From Saprospiraceae bacterium (lineage in GTDB: Bacteria > Bacteroidota > Bacteroidia > Chitinophagales > Saprospiraceae): DNA of 64,000 bases. The stretch covers positions 186,001 to 250,000 of the forward strand of contig JABAQQ010000011.1 in the NCBI GenBank assembly GCA_019187225.1, given 5' to 3'. The translations under genes were made by a program, and so were the position numbers. Every line of letters begins with the position of its first letter. Position 1 is the stretch's first letter. Below the pieces are notes generated by a model, which saw only the letters and a program-made list of their open reading frames with translations, searched no databases and was not told the origin of the DNA. Shown here in pieces: positions 1-8,932 of the stretch.

Positions 1-1
1 C

Positions 2-967
2 ATCCCACGCGGTATTGTGCAGTTCAACCGGCACGACACAGGCTCAAAAACATTCAGCGAAAAATTCCAGAATACGACCATTCAGGGCGCGGCCAACGCT
101 GCGGGCGTCTACACCGAAGTCAGTAACTTTGTCAATATGGTGTTCGCGCAGGCAGAAGTGGCGAAAAACATTTGCCGTCGTTTGTACCGCTTTTTCGTTC
201 ATCCCAACATTACACCTGCAATAGAAACAGACATTATCGCGCCGTTGGCTGATACTTTCCGAAACAACAACTACGAAATTGCATCGGTATTGAAAAAATT
301 GCTCCAAAGCGAGCATTTTTACGATGCCGACGATTCGGACAACAAAGACGAAATCGTGGGCGGCATGATCAAATCGCCGCTCGATCTGGCATTACCTGCA
401 TTGTCGTTCTTCAACATCGCCATACCCGATCCTATTACGAATAATTACGATCACTACATCCGGTTCTTTCAGCAGGGTGTCATCGAGCGTATGCTCGGCT
501 ATGCCAACCTTCCGCTTTTTTATCCGGTTGATGTGGCGGGTTATGCGGCCTATCACCAGGCACCTGAATACAATCGCAACTGGTTCAATTCCAGTTCGAT
601 CATCGCCCGCTACAAGCTTCCGCAAATGTTGCTGACCGGCAAGCGTGTGTTGGGGGGTGGCCCCAATACCAGTATCGGCATCAAGCTGAACATAGTGCCC
701 TGGGTGCGCGACAGCGGCGTCTGCAGTGACCCCTCCGATCCGTACGTGTTGGTCAGGGATTTGCTCGACTACATGCTCCCCGAGACCGTGGACGACGACC
801 GGTTCAACTATTTCTACAACCAGATATTCCTTGACAACTTGCCGGCATCCGACTGGACCTACGAATGGCAAAACTACCTCAACACCGGCAACGAACAGGA
901 GGTAAAAATCGCGCTCGAACGCCTGGTCACTTATATCATGTTTTCGCCGGAATATCAAACGTTTTGA
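2..967 (+). CDS. DUF1800 family protein, C-terminal part (5' end outside window)
   Basis: The frame is open from the left edge, so only about the last 320 residues are present. The arrangement (PRGIVQFN, then an NNYEIASVLKKLL helix, a YEWQNYLN segment and a closing MFSPEYQTF) is that of DUF1800, a family of exported proteins of unknown function. In Bacteroidota these are usually encoded directly before a DUF1501 protein. That is the case here: the next gene starts 84 nt downstream on the same strand, so co-transcription is likely. The stop is TGA at 965-967. No enzymatic role can be assigned from the sequence. Confidence 0.8.
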   Translation: MPRGIVQFNRHDTGSKTFSEKFQNTTIQGAANAAGVYTEVSNFVNMVFAQAEVAKNICRRLYRFFVHPNITPAIETDIIAPLADTFRNNNYEIASVLKKLLQSEHFYDADDSDNKDEIVGGMIKSPLDLALPALSFFNIAIPDPITNNYDHYIRFFQQGVIERMLGYANLPLFYPVDVAGYAAYHQAPEYNRNWFNSSSIIARYKLPQMLLTGKRVLGGGPNTSIGIKLNIVPWVRDSGVCSDPSDPYVLVRDLLDYMLPETVDDDRFNYFYNQIFLDNLPASDWTYEWQNYLNTGNEQEVKIALERLVTYIMFSPEYQTF

Positions 968-1051
968 TGATTTGATCATCCGGTTATCCGGGAATTTGAT
1001 CATTCTGAATTCAAATTTCCCTATCCACCATCCAACATATCAACAGCAATC

Positions 1052-2704
1052 ATGAAGCGTAGAAGTTTTCTCAAAATATTTCCGGCGGCGGGTGTGACGT
1101 CCTTTGTTGTGAACGGTTTCGCCATGCGTCCCTTTGCCAACCGCCACATGGCCAACTTGCTGGCCGGCTGCGATGCCGTGGGGGAGCGGGTGCTGGTACT
1201 GATCCAACTCAAAGGCGGCAACGACGGACTGAACACACTTATACCGGTCTCGAATTACGACCGCTACATGCAACTGCGGCCGACCATCGGGATTGCTGAG
1301 AGCCAATACATTCCATTGGATTCCATGTTGCCGGATGGCGCACAGGCAGCGCTTCATCCGGCGATGGAGGGTATCAAGGCGTTGTACGACAAGGGCTGGG
1401 CCTCCGTCGTGCAGGCCGCAGGCTACGACAGCATGAACCAGTCGCACTTCAAGGGTACCGATCTGTGGCTCTCCGGCGGTGGTGGCGCGCCTGACTTATA
1501 CAATATTCCCTCCGGTTGGATGGGCCGGGCGTTGCAAGCCTTTTTCCCCGATGTGGAAGGCGTGCCAACACCCGACATGCCCGACCCGCTCGGCATCCAG
1601 GTTGGCGATCCCAACACGTCGCTGGGATTCCATACCGAAACGCAGCACCAAAACGTCATCAATTTGAGCGGCCAGGATGTTTCGGGTTTTTATTCGCTCA
1701 TTCAGACCATTGGAGGGGCCCCCATTCCCAATGTACCCGATACGGACCAGGGCGCTGAACTGGAATATATCATGGGTGTGGAACAAAGCATCAATCAGTA
1801 TGCCCAGCGCATCACCCAGGTATTCAATGCGGGCTCGAATTTCATCACGACCTATCCCAGCAACGGCTTTGCCAATCAATTGAAAACGGTCGCACGTATG
1901 ATCCGCGGCGGTTGCAAAACCAAAATCTACCTGTGCCAGCTGGGCGGTTTCGATACGCACAGCGCCCAGGTGGATTCGGGCGACACCAGTCTTGGCAGCC
2001 ATTCTTTGTTGCTGCAAACGCTTTCCGATGCGGTCAAAACTTTCTTCGACGATCTCGAAGGTCTGGGTATCGCCGACCGGGTAGCAGCCTGTACCTTTTC
2101 TGAATTCGGCCGTTGTGCCAAGGAAAACGGCTCGTTCGGCACCGACCACGGCACCCTCGCTCCGATGCTCTTGTTCGGGAAAGGCATCCGCCCGCGCGTG
2201 CACGGCGTCAATGTGAACCTCGACGATCTGACAGCCGACAACCAGTTGAAAAACAAACAATTCGACTACCGGCAAGTGTTTGCTACGCTCCTGCAGGACT
2301 GGCTCGGCGCCAATACTTTTGTCATGGAACAGGCAATGTTCGGGAATTATGCAAAAATGTTCCTTGTACAAAAAGAATATACCGTAGGGCCCGATTGTTA
2401 TTACGGAGGCTCGCCTACGATCTATGACCCGTTCAGGCCGGTCAGATCGCTCACGGTATCGCCGAATCCGGCTTCGGTCAGCGCCGAAGTCACGTACCAA
2501 AGCGAGGTGGCGTTCGATGCGCTTTTGTCGCTTCACAGCCTTGGCGGCAGGTTGGTGTCTGCCAACAGCCAGGCGGTGCAGGAAGGTTTCAACTTGTTCT
2601 ATTTTGACGTGACTGCCTTGCCAACCGGAACCTATTTCGTTCGATTGCAGGACAAGACGAACGGGAGAGCGGAAACAGCTAAGTTGACCGTGATGCGGCG
2701 ATGA
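1052..2704 (+). CDS. DUF1501 family exported protein with T9SS sorting domain
   Basis: 550 residues. The N-terminus MKRRSFLK has a twin-arginine-like motif followed by a hydrophobic stretch, so export by Tat is plausible. The body is DUF1501, an alkaline-phosphatase/sulfatase-fold family of unknown activity; GGNDGLNT near residue 53 and LGGFDTHSAQ in the middle are typical. Residues about 466-550 form a type A T9SS sorting domain (SPNPASVSAEV, then LPTGTYFVRL), so the protein should cross the outer membrane through the type IX system. It follows a DUF1800 gene, the usual partner. The start is the first ATG, and it gives the complete signal sequence. Confidence 0.88.
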   Translation: MKRRSFLKIFPAAGVTSFVVNGFAMRPFANRHMANLLAGCDAVGERVLVLIQLKGGNDGLNTLIPVSNYDRYMQLRPTIGIAESQYIPLDSMLPDGAQAALHPAMEGIKALYDKGWASVVQAAGYDSMNQSHFKGTDLWLSGGGGAPDLYNIPSGWMGRALQAFFPDVEGVPTPDMPDPLGIQVGDPNTSLGFHTETQHQNVINLSGQDVSGFYSLIQTIGGAPIPNVPDTDQGAELEYIMGVEQSINQYAQRITQVFNAGSNFITTYPSNGFANQLKTVARMIRGGCKTKIYLCQLGGFDTHSAQVDSGDTSLGSHSLLLQTLSDAVKTFFDDLEGLGIADRVAACTFSEFGRCAKENGSFGTDHGTLAPMLLFGKGIRPRVHGVNVNLDDLTADNQLKNKQFDYRQVFATLLQDWLGANTFVMEQAMFGNYAKMFLVQKEYTVGPDCYYGGSPTIYDPFRPVRSLTVSPNPASVSAEVTYQSEVAFDALLSLHSLGGRLVSANSQAVQEGFNLFYFDVTALPTGTYFVRLQDKTNGRAETAKLTVMRR

Positions 2705-2750
2705 CATCCATACAAGGGATTTTTATTTTTGCCCCAAACAAAATCCAACC

Positions 2751-3209
2751 ATGCCCGACAATATCCGCATCCGCCCGGCTACCGAAGCCGATATCCCGTC
2801 CATTCACGCGCTGATGTACGAATTGGCCGTATATGAAAAAGAACCGGAAGCTGTACTCACTACAACTGCGGAATACCTGGAAGATTTCAGGAACGGTCTG
2901 TTCGAGAGTCATGTCGCCGAGATGGATGGCCATGTGGTCGGCATGACCCTGTTTTACATGGCCTATTCATCGTGGAAAGGCAAAATGCTGTATCTCGACG
3001 ACTTTGTTGTGACAGAATCGCACCGGCGCTTTGGTATCGGCCAATTGCTGTTCGACGCATTTGTGGAAGAAGGCCGTCGCCGGGGGTGTCGCCTCGTAAA
3101 GTGGCAGGTACTGGACTGGAACGAGCCGGCGTTGAAATTTTACCGGAAAAACAAGGCGATCATCGAAACGAACTGGTGGAACGGGAAAATTTTTTTGATT
3201 GCGGAATGA
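2751..3209 (+). CDS. GNAT family N-acetyltransferase (diamine/spermidine acetyltransferase-like)
   Basis: 152 residues, one GNAT domain. Motif A, the acetyl-CoA site, is at residues 82-100 (LDDFVVTESHRRFGIGQLL, with the R-x-x-G-x-G pattern). VLDWNEPALKFY at about 120-131 is characteristic of the SSAT-like branch that acetylates small polyamines or related amines. The true substrate cannot be read from the sequence. It stands 46 nt after the DUF1501 gene on the same strand. Its stop codon abuts a word-repeat hairpin shared with the convergent downstream gene. Confidence 0.85.
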   Translation: MPDNIRIRPATEADIPSIHALMYELAVYEKEPEAVLTTTAEYLEDFRNGLFESHVAEMDGHVVGMTLFYMAYSSWKGKMLYLDDFVVTESHRRFGIGQLLFDAFVEEGRRRGCRLVKWQVLDWNEPALKFYRKNKAIIETNWWNGKIFLIAE

Positions 3210-3210
3210 T

Positions 3211-3318
3211 GATTGTGGATTTCGGATTGCGGATTTCAAACGCAGGACTTTTCCGGAGGAATAGAATCCGCAATCCGCAATCCGAAATCCGCAATCCACA
3301 ATCCGCAATCCACAATCA
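3211..3318. repeat. Heptad word hairpin (GGATTGC family)
   Basis: Left arm 3211-3237 and right arm 3264-3318 are runs of the 7-bp word GGATTGC and its complement, with a few variant words, and can fold into a long imperfect hairpin. The element fills the convergent gap between the GNAT gene and the minus-strand T9SS gene. It touches both stop codons: TGA at 3207-3209 and its complement at 3316-3318. It may act as a bidirectional terminator, but there is no T-tract. Confidence 0.85.
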
Positions 3319-5688
3319 ATACTTCATCACCTTCTGCAAATCCGATCCGCCGGGGCCATCGAGGCGGAGGAAAAGCAGGCCGGGTTCGGCACCGTTTACG
3401 TCGAACTCCGTTTCGTTGTAGCCGCGTTCGCCGTTGGACTGCACGGTCTGCAGGACGCGTCCGGCAGCATCTGTCAGACGAAGGATCGTTTCGCCGGCTT
3501 CCGGTAGGTAGTAGGTGGCCGTGAAACGGTCGGTCACCGGGTTGGGACGCACGGAGAAGAATGCTGGAGTGTCTTTGCTTGCCGTATTTTGAATGAATTC
3601 CAGGGTGGCAGGCAGGGTTTGTAAGCCTCTTGTGTAAGCTTCTGCTCCTGCTACGGAGGAGTTCATCTCAAGCACTTCGCTCAACAGCCCTTTTTGCAAA
3701 CTGTTGAATACCAATGTAAAGGCACGCAAACGGAGGTTTTTAGCCAGAATATTGGGATCCAACATAATGGAATTGTGCCAGCTGGCGGTCAGCCGGTTTT
3801 CCGGCAATTGACCAAAGAAATCGAGCGGCACAAGGTCGGGCTCGACACTCACGAATGACAATACTTCCGGATCGTAGTGCAATGTAAACTGGAAGGCTGC
3901 AAGATTGGCCAGGTCCGGCGTGATGATATCCACCCGAACTTCCTGGCCGGAAAGAAATATTTGATCATTGGCCTGAAAAACGGCGCTGCCATCCTGGCTG
4001 CGGTCGTCGGTTGGGGCGGAGAAATCCGAAGGATTGACGGAACCGTTGACGTCGCCGGATTTGATGGCAACAAAATCAGGATCAAAGTTAATGTCGCCCG
4101 AGAGACAGAACGTCATCGAGGACGGTACGTTGGCAGCCCAGGGATTGAGCGGGTTGGGGAAAACATAGCTTTGGGGAAGGAACTGCCAGGCCGGAGTGTT
4201 GTTGTTCGGGAAGTCTGTTTGTACGCCGATGGCGACTTTCACGATGTTCATTACATCCGAATACGTCAGATTGCCTGATTTGTCCACGTCGGCTGCGAGG
4301 AGTTTGTAGGGCGTGGGGAGTGCCTGGATATTGTCCAGCTGACCAGCTACAAGCAAAGCGTCCAGGGTGTTCACGCCGGCGTTTGCCGGCCCGTCGAATA
4401 CGGGCGTGAGTTTGTAATTGCAGCCGGCAGTCATGGGGCTGATCTCAAACTTGCCTTCGTCGTCGGTAGCGACCGTGAGCAGCGTATTTGACCATTTGGT
4501 CAGATTTACAGTTGCGCCGGGCACGGGCACCTGGTTGTCGGTAGCGACAGTACCGGTGAATTTGTTGGATGGCGGGCAGGCGCCGTCGTTATCCTGCACG
4601 TCCACGTAAGTCAGACAGTAGCTGGCTGCTCCGCTTTCGTCATTGGCCCAAACCTCCACGTATTGAATGCCCAGTTCGCTGCAATCGAAAGTGATTCCGT
4701 GGCTGTCGGCCGGAAAGCCGGTACCGGTTCCTGCTTTGCGGATACCGAGCCGGATGTGATCGTTGGTCGAGCAGTTGTCAAAATATTCTTTAATAAAATC
4801 AATGTCCCAGAGCGTGATCATGCCGGTTTGCATGATATTGACACTCAGTCCGTTGTAGCAAATAACGGTGGGCGGTTTGCAGTCTGCGACGATAAATTCG
4901 TATTTGCAGATGGCGTCATTTCCGCATTTATCGTCGGCGATCCATTCGATCTTATGCGTACCGTAGGGCAGGCCGAATCCCGGAGGGAATTTGATTTGGC
5001 CACACAGCAGGCCGCCGTCAATAGTGGTTTCGATGGGCCATGCATTAGGATCGCTGCTGCTGACGTATGTTTCCATGGAACCGTTGCCGTCCAGATCAAG
5101 GAAAAGCCGGTAGGTGAGTTTGATGTCGGTTTGAGAGCAGTCGTCGGTGACTTTAACCCGCAAATCCACCGGGCCTTCGCAAAGGTCAATCGAGCCGTTG
5201 TGGTACTGATTGGGGTCGTTGTTGGTGTAATCGCAAAAGGTGACCGGCTCTGTAGGGCAGTCGGGGAAATAGGGGTCTTCTGTGTCTATCACTTTGATGA
5301 TCTGCGTGTATTGCAGATAACCGTGGTTGTAGGAGTTGGCGGTCACCGTCGGGCCGACATCGGTGTTCGGGGGATTCATGATGATATAGGGCGACGGCCA
5401 GTTGGGGTCATAGTCGCACCAATAAAGCAATTTCCAGGTGCGGAGTATCTTGTAGCAACCGCCGGTGGAGTTGGTGTAAAATACCTGGTCGGTGTATGAC
5501 ACTCCGACATTGAATCCGCAATTGTAGTTGTTGGTAATATAAGGATAATCAACGGGGCCGGGATCGGCGGCACAGCCATACACCGTTTTGTCATCGGGAA
5601 ATTTGACTGTGTAATAAGTGGTGCTTTCGCCAAACAGGGTGGCCAGGAAAGTGAGGTGAAAGATGAAGGCAAGGACAGATCTAATCAT
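3316..5688 (-). CDS. Large secreted protein with dockerin-like, cohesin-like and T9SS sorting regions
   Basis: 790 residues with an N-terminal signal peptide (MIRSVLAFIFHLTFLATLFG). The first ~380 residues are cysteine-rich, HYR/Ig-like extracellular sequence. Then come a carboxypeptidase-regulatory-like fold (FTGTVATDNQVPVPGATVNL) and dockerin-type calcium-loop motifs (DVDKSGNLTYSDV and later GDVNGSVNPSDF). A cohesin-like beta domain follows (FQFTLHYDPEVLSFVSVE). The C-terminus is a type A T9SS sorting domain (VRPNPVTDRFTATYYL, ending DLQKVMKY). This order is common in Saprospiraceae surface proteins. Function is probably adhesion or scaffold building outside the cell; no catalytic motif was seen. 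It is transcribed alone. Confidence 0.82.
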   Translation of the reverse strand: MIRSVLAFIFHLTFLATLFGESTTYYTVKFPDDKTVYGCAADPGPVDYPYITNNYNCGFNVGVSYTDQVFYTNSTGGCYKILRTWKLLYWCDYDPNWPSPYIIMNPPNTDVGPTVTANSYNHGYLQYTQIIKVIDTEDPYFPDCPTEPVTFCDYTNNDPNQYHNGSIDLCEGPVDLRVKVTDDCSQTDIKLTYRLFLDLDGNGSMETYVSSSDPNAWPIETTIDGGLLCGQIKFPPGFGLPYGTHKIEWIADDKCGNDAICKYEFIVADCKPPTVICYNGLSVNIMQTGMITLWDIDFIKEYFDNCSTNDHIRLGIRKAGTGTGFPADSHGITFDCSELGIQYVEVWANDESGAASYCLTYVDVQDNDGACPPSNKFTGTVATDNQVPVPGATVNLTKWSNTLLTVATDDEGKFEISPMTAGCNYKLTPVFDGPANAGVNTLDALLVAGQLDNIQALPTPYKLLAADVDKSGNLTYSDVMNIVKVAIGVQTDFPNNNTPAWQFLPQSYVFPNPLNPWAANVPSSMTFCLSGDINFDPDFVAIKSGDVNGSVNPSDFSAPTDDRSQDGSAVFQANDQIFLSGQEVRVDIITPDLANLAAFQFTLHYDPEVLSFVSVEPDLVPLDFFGQLPENRLTASWHNSIMLDPNILAKNLRLRAFTLVFNSLQKGLLSEVLEMNSSVAGAEAYTRGLQTLPATLEFIQNTASKDTPAFFSVRPNPVTDRFTATYYLPEAGETILRLTDAAGRVLQTVQSNGERGYNETEFDVNGAEPGLLFLRLDGPGGSDLQKVMKY

Positions 5689-5857
5689 GATAAAGGGATG
5701 TTTTTTTTAATTTACGGCGAAAATAAGCATACTCTGCTGTAAATTTTTCCCCTCCACCCCCTGAAATCGTCATTTAGGCGACGTATTGGCAAATATTACG
5801 AATCCGCGCCCGGGCCGGGCGGGAAAAAAACGTGAAAACTACTGAATATGAGGTAGT

Positions 5858-6895
5858 TCAGTCAATTTTTGAGAACGTCAGGGGCGCATCGGGCCTCAGG
5901 AAAAGCATACCCGTGACCGCTATCGTGTCCCCTGCCTGAATTCCGTCGGTGATCTCGATCATGCCGGCCTGGCGGACGCCGGTTTTGACGATGGTAAAAT
6001 TCGCTTTTCCGTTTTTGCTTACGATGACCTGTTTGTTGCGGGCTTGTGGGATCACTGCCTGATTGGGGATCATCAGTGCCTGCATTTTGTTGCCGAGCGA
6101 AAGATTGACTTCGGCGAAAGCGCCCGGCAGGAGGCCGCGCCCGTCGCGCACGAGGGCGCGTACCTGGAGGTTACGGGTTTCAGCAGCGATGCTTTGTTCG
6201 GTGGCTTGCACGGTTGCGGTATAAGTGGTCGGACTTCCGCCTACGGTGAAGGTGACGGTTTGACCGGGACGAAGCAGGGAGCTGTATTTTTCAGGAATGG
6301 AGAAATCGAGTTTGAGCGCAGCGGAAGCCCGGATAGTGGCGATAGCGGTAGCGGGCGTCACATAAGCGCCGGGACTGATCTTGCGCAGGCCGATGACGCC
6401 GTCGTAAGGCGCGCGCAGTTCGGTTTTACCGATGTTGATGCGCACAAGTTCAATTTCGCTTTTCAGGGTTTGCACCTGGAGTGCGGCCAGGTCGTACTCC
6501 TGCTGGCTCACACCTTTTACTTTCAGGAGGTCGCCAAGGCGCTGTTCGGTAATTTCAGCTTGCTTGAGTTGTGTTTCCAACTTTTGAAGTTGTGTGCGCA
6601 AGTCTTCGTCGAAGACTTTGACCAGCAATTCGCCTTTGCGGACGTTGCGGCCTTCGGGCAAATTGATATTGACCACGCGCCCGGTCGCTTCGGAATGGAG
6701 TTCGGTTTCTTCTGCAGGGATCAGGGTGCCGCTGGCGGTCACTGATTCGGTCAGCGGGGTTGGTTTCACAACAAAACCTTCTACAGCAGCCACATTAAAA
6801 CCGGTTCTGGCGGCGGTTGGGGCGGCGTTTTCCTGTTTTTTTTCGGATTTGCAGGAAAGAATGACAAGCAAGGGGAGCAGCAGGGCGTATCTCAT
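5858..6895 (-). CDS. Efflux RND transporter periplasmic adaptor (membrane fusion) lipoprotein
   Basis: 345 residues. The N-terminus MRYALLLPLLVILSC is a lipoprotein signal with cysteine at residue 15. The order is the HlyD/AcrA one: lipoyl-like half (ATGRVVNINLPEGRNVRKG), coiled-coil hairpin (LQKLETQLKQAE through QVQTLKSEIEL), second lipoyl half (ELRAPYDGVIGLRKISPGAYV), beta barrel and membrane-proximal domain. Such adaptors bridge an inner-membrane RND pump and an outer-membrane channel. No pump or channel gene follows: the next minus-strand gene is a T9SS protein 169 nt away. It may serve a pump encoded elsewhere. Confidence 0.87.
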   Translation of the reverse strand: MRYALLLPLLVILSCKSEKKQENAAPTAARTGFNVAAVEGFVVKPTPLTESVTASGTLIPAEETELHSEATGRVVNINLPEGRNVRKGELLVKVFDEDLRTQLQKLETQLKQAEITEQRLGDLLKVKGVSQQEYDLAALQVQTLKSEIELVRINIGKTELRAPYDGVIGLRKISPGAYVTPATAIATIRASAALKLDFSIPEKYSSLLRPGQTVTFTVGGSPTTYTATVQATEQSIAAETRNLQVRALVRDGRGLLPGAFAEVNLSLGNKMQALMIPNQAVIPQARNKQVIVSKNGKANFTIVKTGVRQAGMIEITDGIQAGDTIAVTGMLFLRPDAPLTFSKID

Positions 6896-6971
6896 GTTTG
6901 AAAACAGTTAATGCTCAAGGAGAGGCAAAATTGGTGTTTTAACACGAGTTAGGAGAAGTAGTTTTTCAAAA

Positions 6972-7000
6972 ACAAAAAAACCCTCTCTTGCGGGAGGGTT
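6972..7000 (-). terminator. Intrinsic terminator of the small basic protein gene (minus strand)
   Basis: On the minus strand, the stem AACCCTC/GAGGGTT (7 bp, 6979-6985 with 6994-7000) is followed by an uninterrupted run of seven or more T. It faces transcripts coming from the 56-residue ORF at 7086-7256, which supports that ORF being a transcription unit. Confidence 0.7.
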
Positions 7001-7010
7001 CTTAATGAAT

Positions 7011-7076
7011 TGGTTATTGGTTACTGGTTATCAGGGATTGGTGTAACTTAACCAATAACAAATAACGGAGAACCAA
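7011..7076. repeat. Word hairpin (GGTTATT family)
   Basis: GGTTATTGGTTACTGG on the left (from 7012) faces AACCAATAAC on the right (from 7050). The words match those of the larger element at 10065-10325. It lies between the small basic protein gene and its terminator. Confidence 0.6.
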
Positions 7077-7085
7077 AAACCCAAC

Positions 7086-7256
7086 TCAATTGTGAAGGCT
7101 GTTGAAAGGCCGCATTTCCTCGCCCAGCCAGTGTTTGTATTCATCTACGGGAAGAATACGTTTGGCTTGGCGAGAGACTTTGCGGCGCAGATAGGCGAAA
7201 GCCAAACGAGGCGATTTGCGCCACAGCCGACGGAGTTTGTTGGTACGGCGTGCCAT
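7086..7256 (-). CDS. Small basic protein of unknown function (56 aa)
   Basis: Reading from ATG at 7256 gives MARRTNKLRRLWRKSP, then a helix-forming FAYLRRKVSRQAKRILPVDEY and a closing RPFNSLHN before TGA. About 30 percent of residues are Arg or Lys. The size and charge suggest RNA or ribosome binding, but I recognise no family. Support for it being real: codon use like its neighbours, an intrinsic terminator on the same strand directly downstream (6972-7000), and a divergent glycosyltransferase gene that leaves room for a promoter. Confidence 0.5.
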   Translation of the reverse strand: MARRTNKLRRLWRKSPRLAFAYLRRKVSRQAKRILPVDEYKHWLGEEMRPFNSLHN

Positions 7257-7553
7257 AAGTCAGAACAATTTTGCTAATGAACGGATAATGTCAGTAAGGA
7301 TTAAGCGATTGATTACAAAGGGAGTAACGAGACTTGGGATAAATAAGTTTTTCGGTTTTTGTATATTTTTAGTTAAAGTTTCGAAGTGGCGTGTATTTGT
7401 CATTCCCGGCAAAATCCAAAACCCGCCGTACCTTCGCCGCTTAAAAAAGACTCATTTAGAGTAATTGAAAGTTATTTAGGGAATCGGGGCATTCAAATGA
7501 CTGTAATTCCCCCTCATTACTTCAATTATTCTGAAATGCGACGTTTGAGCACC

Positions 7554-8273
7554 ATGAACGAAACCCTTTCCATTGTCATTCCTGCCTTCAACGAAGAACG
7601 CACCATCCACCGCATTTTGGATAAAGTGAAAGCGGTTGAACTTACCAGCGGTATCCAAAAAGAAATAATTATCACCAATGATTGTTCCAAAGACGACACG
7701 GAAGGAGCTATTTATCGCTATATGGCGACAAATCCTCATTTGAATATCCGTTATTTAAAACACGAGGTCAATAAGGGCAAAGGCGCTGCGCTGCATACGG
7801 GCATTCAACACGCATCCGGTCAGTACATTATCATTCAGGATGCCGACCTGGAATACGATCCCTTAGAATACAACATCCTGTTGCGGCCCATTCTCGATGG
7901 CTATGCAGATGTGGTTTATGGCTCGCGGTTTATGGGCGGCAAACCGCACCGGATACTGTTTTTCTGGCACAGCATCGGCAACAAGTTCCTGACCTTTATT
8001 TCCAATATGTTCACCAATCTGAATCTGACAGATATGGAGACGTGTTATAAATTGTTCCGCGCCGACATCCTGAAAGGATTGGAACTGAAGGAAAGACGTT
8101 TCGGCTTCGAACCGGAAGTGACGGCCAAAATAAGCCGGGTGCCGGGTGTCCGGATTTATGAGGTAGGCATATCGTATTATGGCCGTTCTTATGCCGAAGG
8201 CAAAAAAATCGGTGCAAAGGATGGGTTTCGGGCTATTTATTGCATTTTGAAATACAACCTTTGGTCAAAATAA
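7554..8273 (+). CDS. Glycosyltransferase family 2 (dolichyl-phosphate mannose synthase-like)
   Basis: 239 residues from the ATG at 7554; earlier in-frame ATGs (7497, 7536) would add residues not typical of the family. It opens with LSIVIPAFNEERTI, the GT-A nucleotide-sugar site, and has QDADLEYDP at residues 95-103 as the metal-binding DxD-type motif. VYGSRFMGG follows at 121-129, usual in DPM1/GtrB-like enzymes that load a sugar onto a polyprenyl phosphate. No C-terminal membrane segments are present, so it is probably peripheral to the inner membrane. The acceptor and sugar are unknown. Confidence 0.87.
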   Translation: MNETLSIVIPAFNEERTIHRILDKVKAVELTSGIQKEIIITNDCSKDDTEGAIYRYMATNPHLNIRYLKHEVNKGKGAALHTGIQHASGQYIIIQDADLEYDPLEYNILLRPILDGYADVVYGSRFMGGKPHRILFFWHSIGNKFLTFISNMFTNLNLTDMETCYKLFRADILKGLELKERRFGFEPEVTAKISRVPGVRIYEVGISYYGRSYAEGKKIGAKDGFRAIYCILKYNLWSK

Positions 8274-8317
8274 GTACCTTGCACTGCTTTCTCTCATCGC
8301 CAAAACAGAATAAATCC

Positions 8318-8869
8318 ATGCTGCAACGTCTGACTCAATTCTGGTGGCTCCTCATCTTGCGGGGTGTGATCTCTATCGTTTTTGCCATCATTGCATTCAC
8401 CAATCCGAAACTTGCTTTTCAGGCACTCATCCTTGTACTCGGCGTTTTCCTGCTCGCGGATGGTTTTACGGCTATGTATTTGGGCTTCCGGATGCGCGGA
8501 TATGACGACGATTGGTGGGCCATTCTCCTGGAAGGCGCATTGGGCGCCGGTCTCGGTCTGATAGCGTTGATCAATCCTGAGATGACCGCGGAGGGACTGG
8601 TGCTGGTGCTGGCTGTTTGGTTCCTCGTGACGGGTTTTTTTGAAATTGTGACAGCGATCAAACTGCGCAAAGAGATTGAACACGAATGGCTTTTAGGTTT
8701 TGCCGGTCTCATTTCAATGGGCCTTGGCATTTTAATGATGATCAATCCCAATGCCGGCGCCATTTCTATCATGTGGTGGCTCGGTATTTATGCTGCTGTC
8801 TTCGGCTTACTGCTCCTGGTGCTCGGATTTCGCATGTGGCACTTGCACAGGAAATGGAGCGAAGTATGA
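8318..8869 (+). CDS. HdeD/DUF308 family membrane protein
   Basis: 183 residues with six hydrophobic segments in three repeated pairs, each containing an INP or TNP turn (AFTNPKLAFQAL, ALINPEMTAEGL, MMINPNAGAISI). This is the DUF308 repeat pattern of HdeD, a membrane protein linked to acid resistance in enteric bacteria. Its role in Bacteroidota is not defined. The chosen ATG at 8318 starts exactly at the first segment. It begins 44 nt after the glycosyltransferase and probably shares its transcript. Confidence 0.85.
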   Translation: MLQRLTQFWWLLILRGVISIVFAIIAFTNPKLAFQALILVLGVFLLADGFTAMYLGFRMRGYDDDWWAILLEGALGAGLGLIALINPEMTAEGLVLVLAVWFLVTGFFEIVTAIKLRKEIEHEWLLGFAGLISMGLGILMMINPNAGAISIMWWLGIYAAVFGLLLLVLGFRMWHLHRKWSEV

Positions 8870-8932
8870 TGATCCCGATGCGGCAGTTGGCTTGACCCCG
8901 CAAGCGCCCAGGCAAAAACTTTTAGCCATTAC

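Noticed and set aside
1496-2707. 403-residue minus-strand frame inside the DUF1501 gene
   Set aside because: Antisense shadow; no domain, and the plus strand is a clear T9SS cargo.
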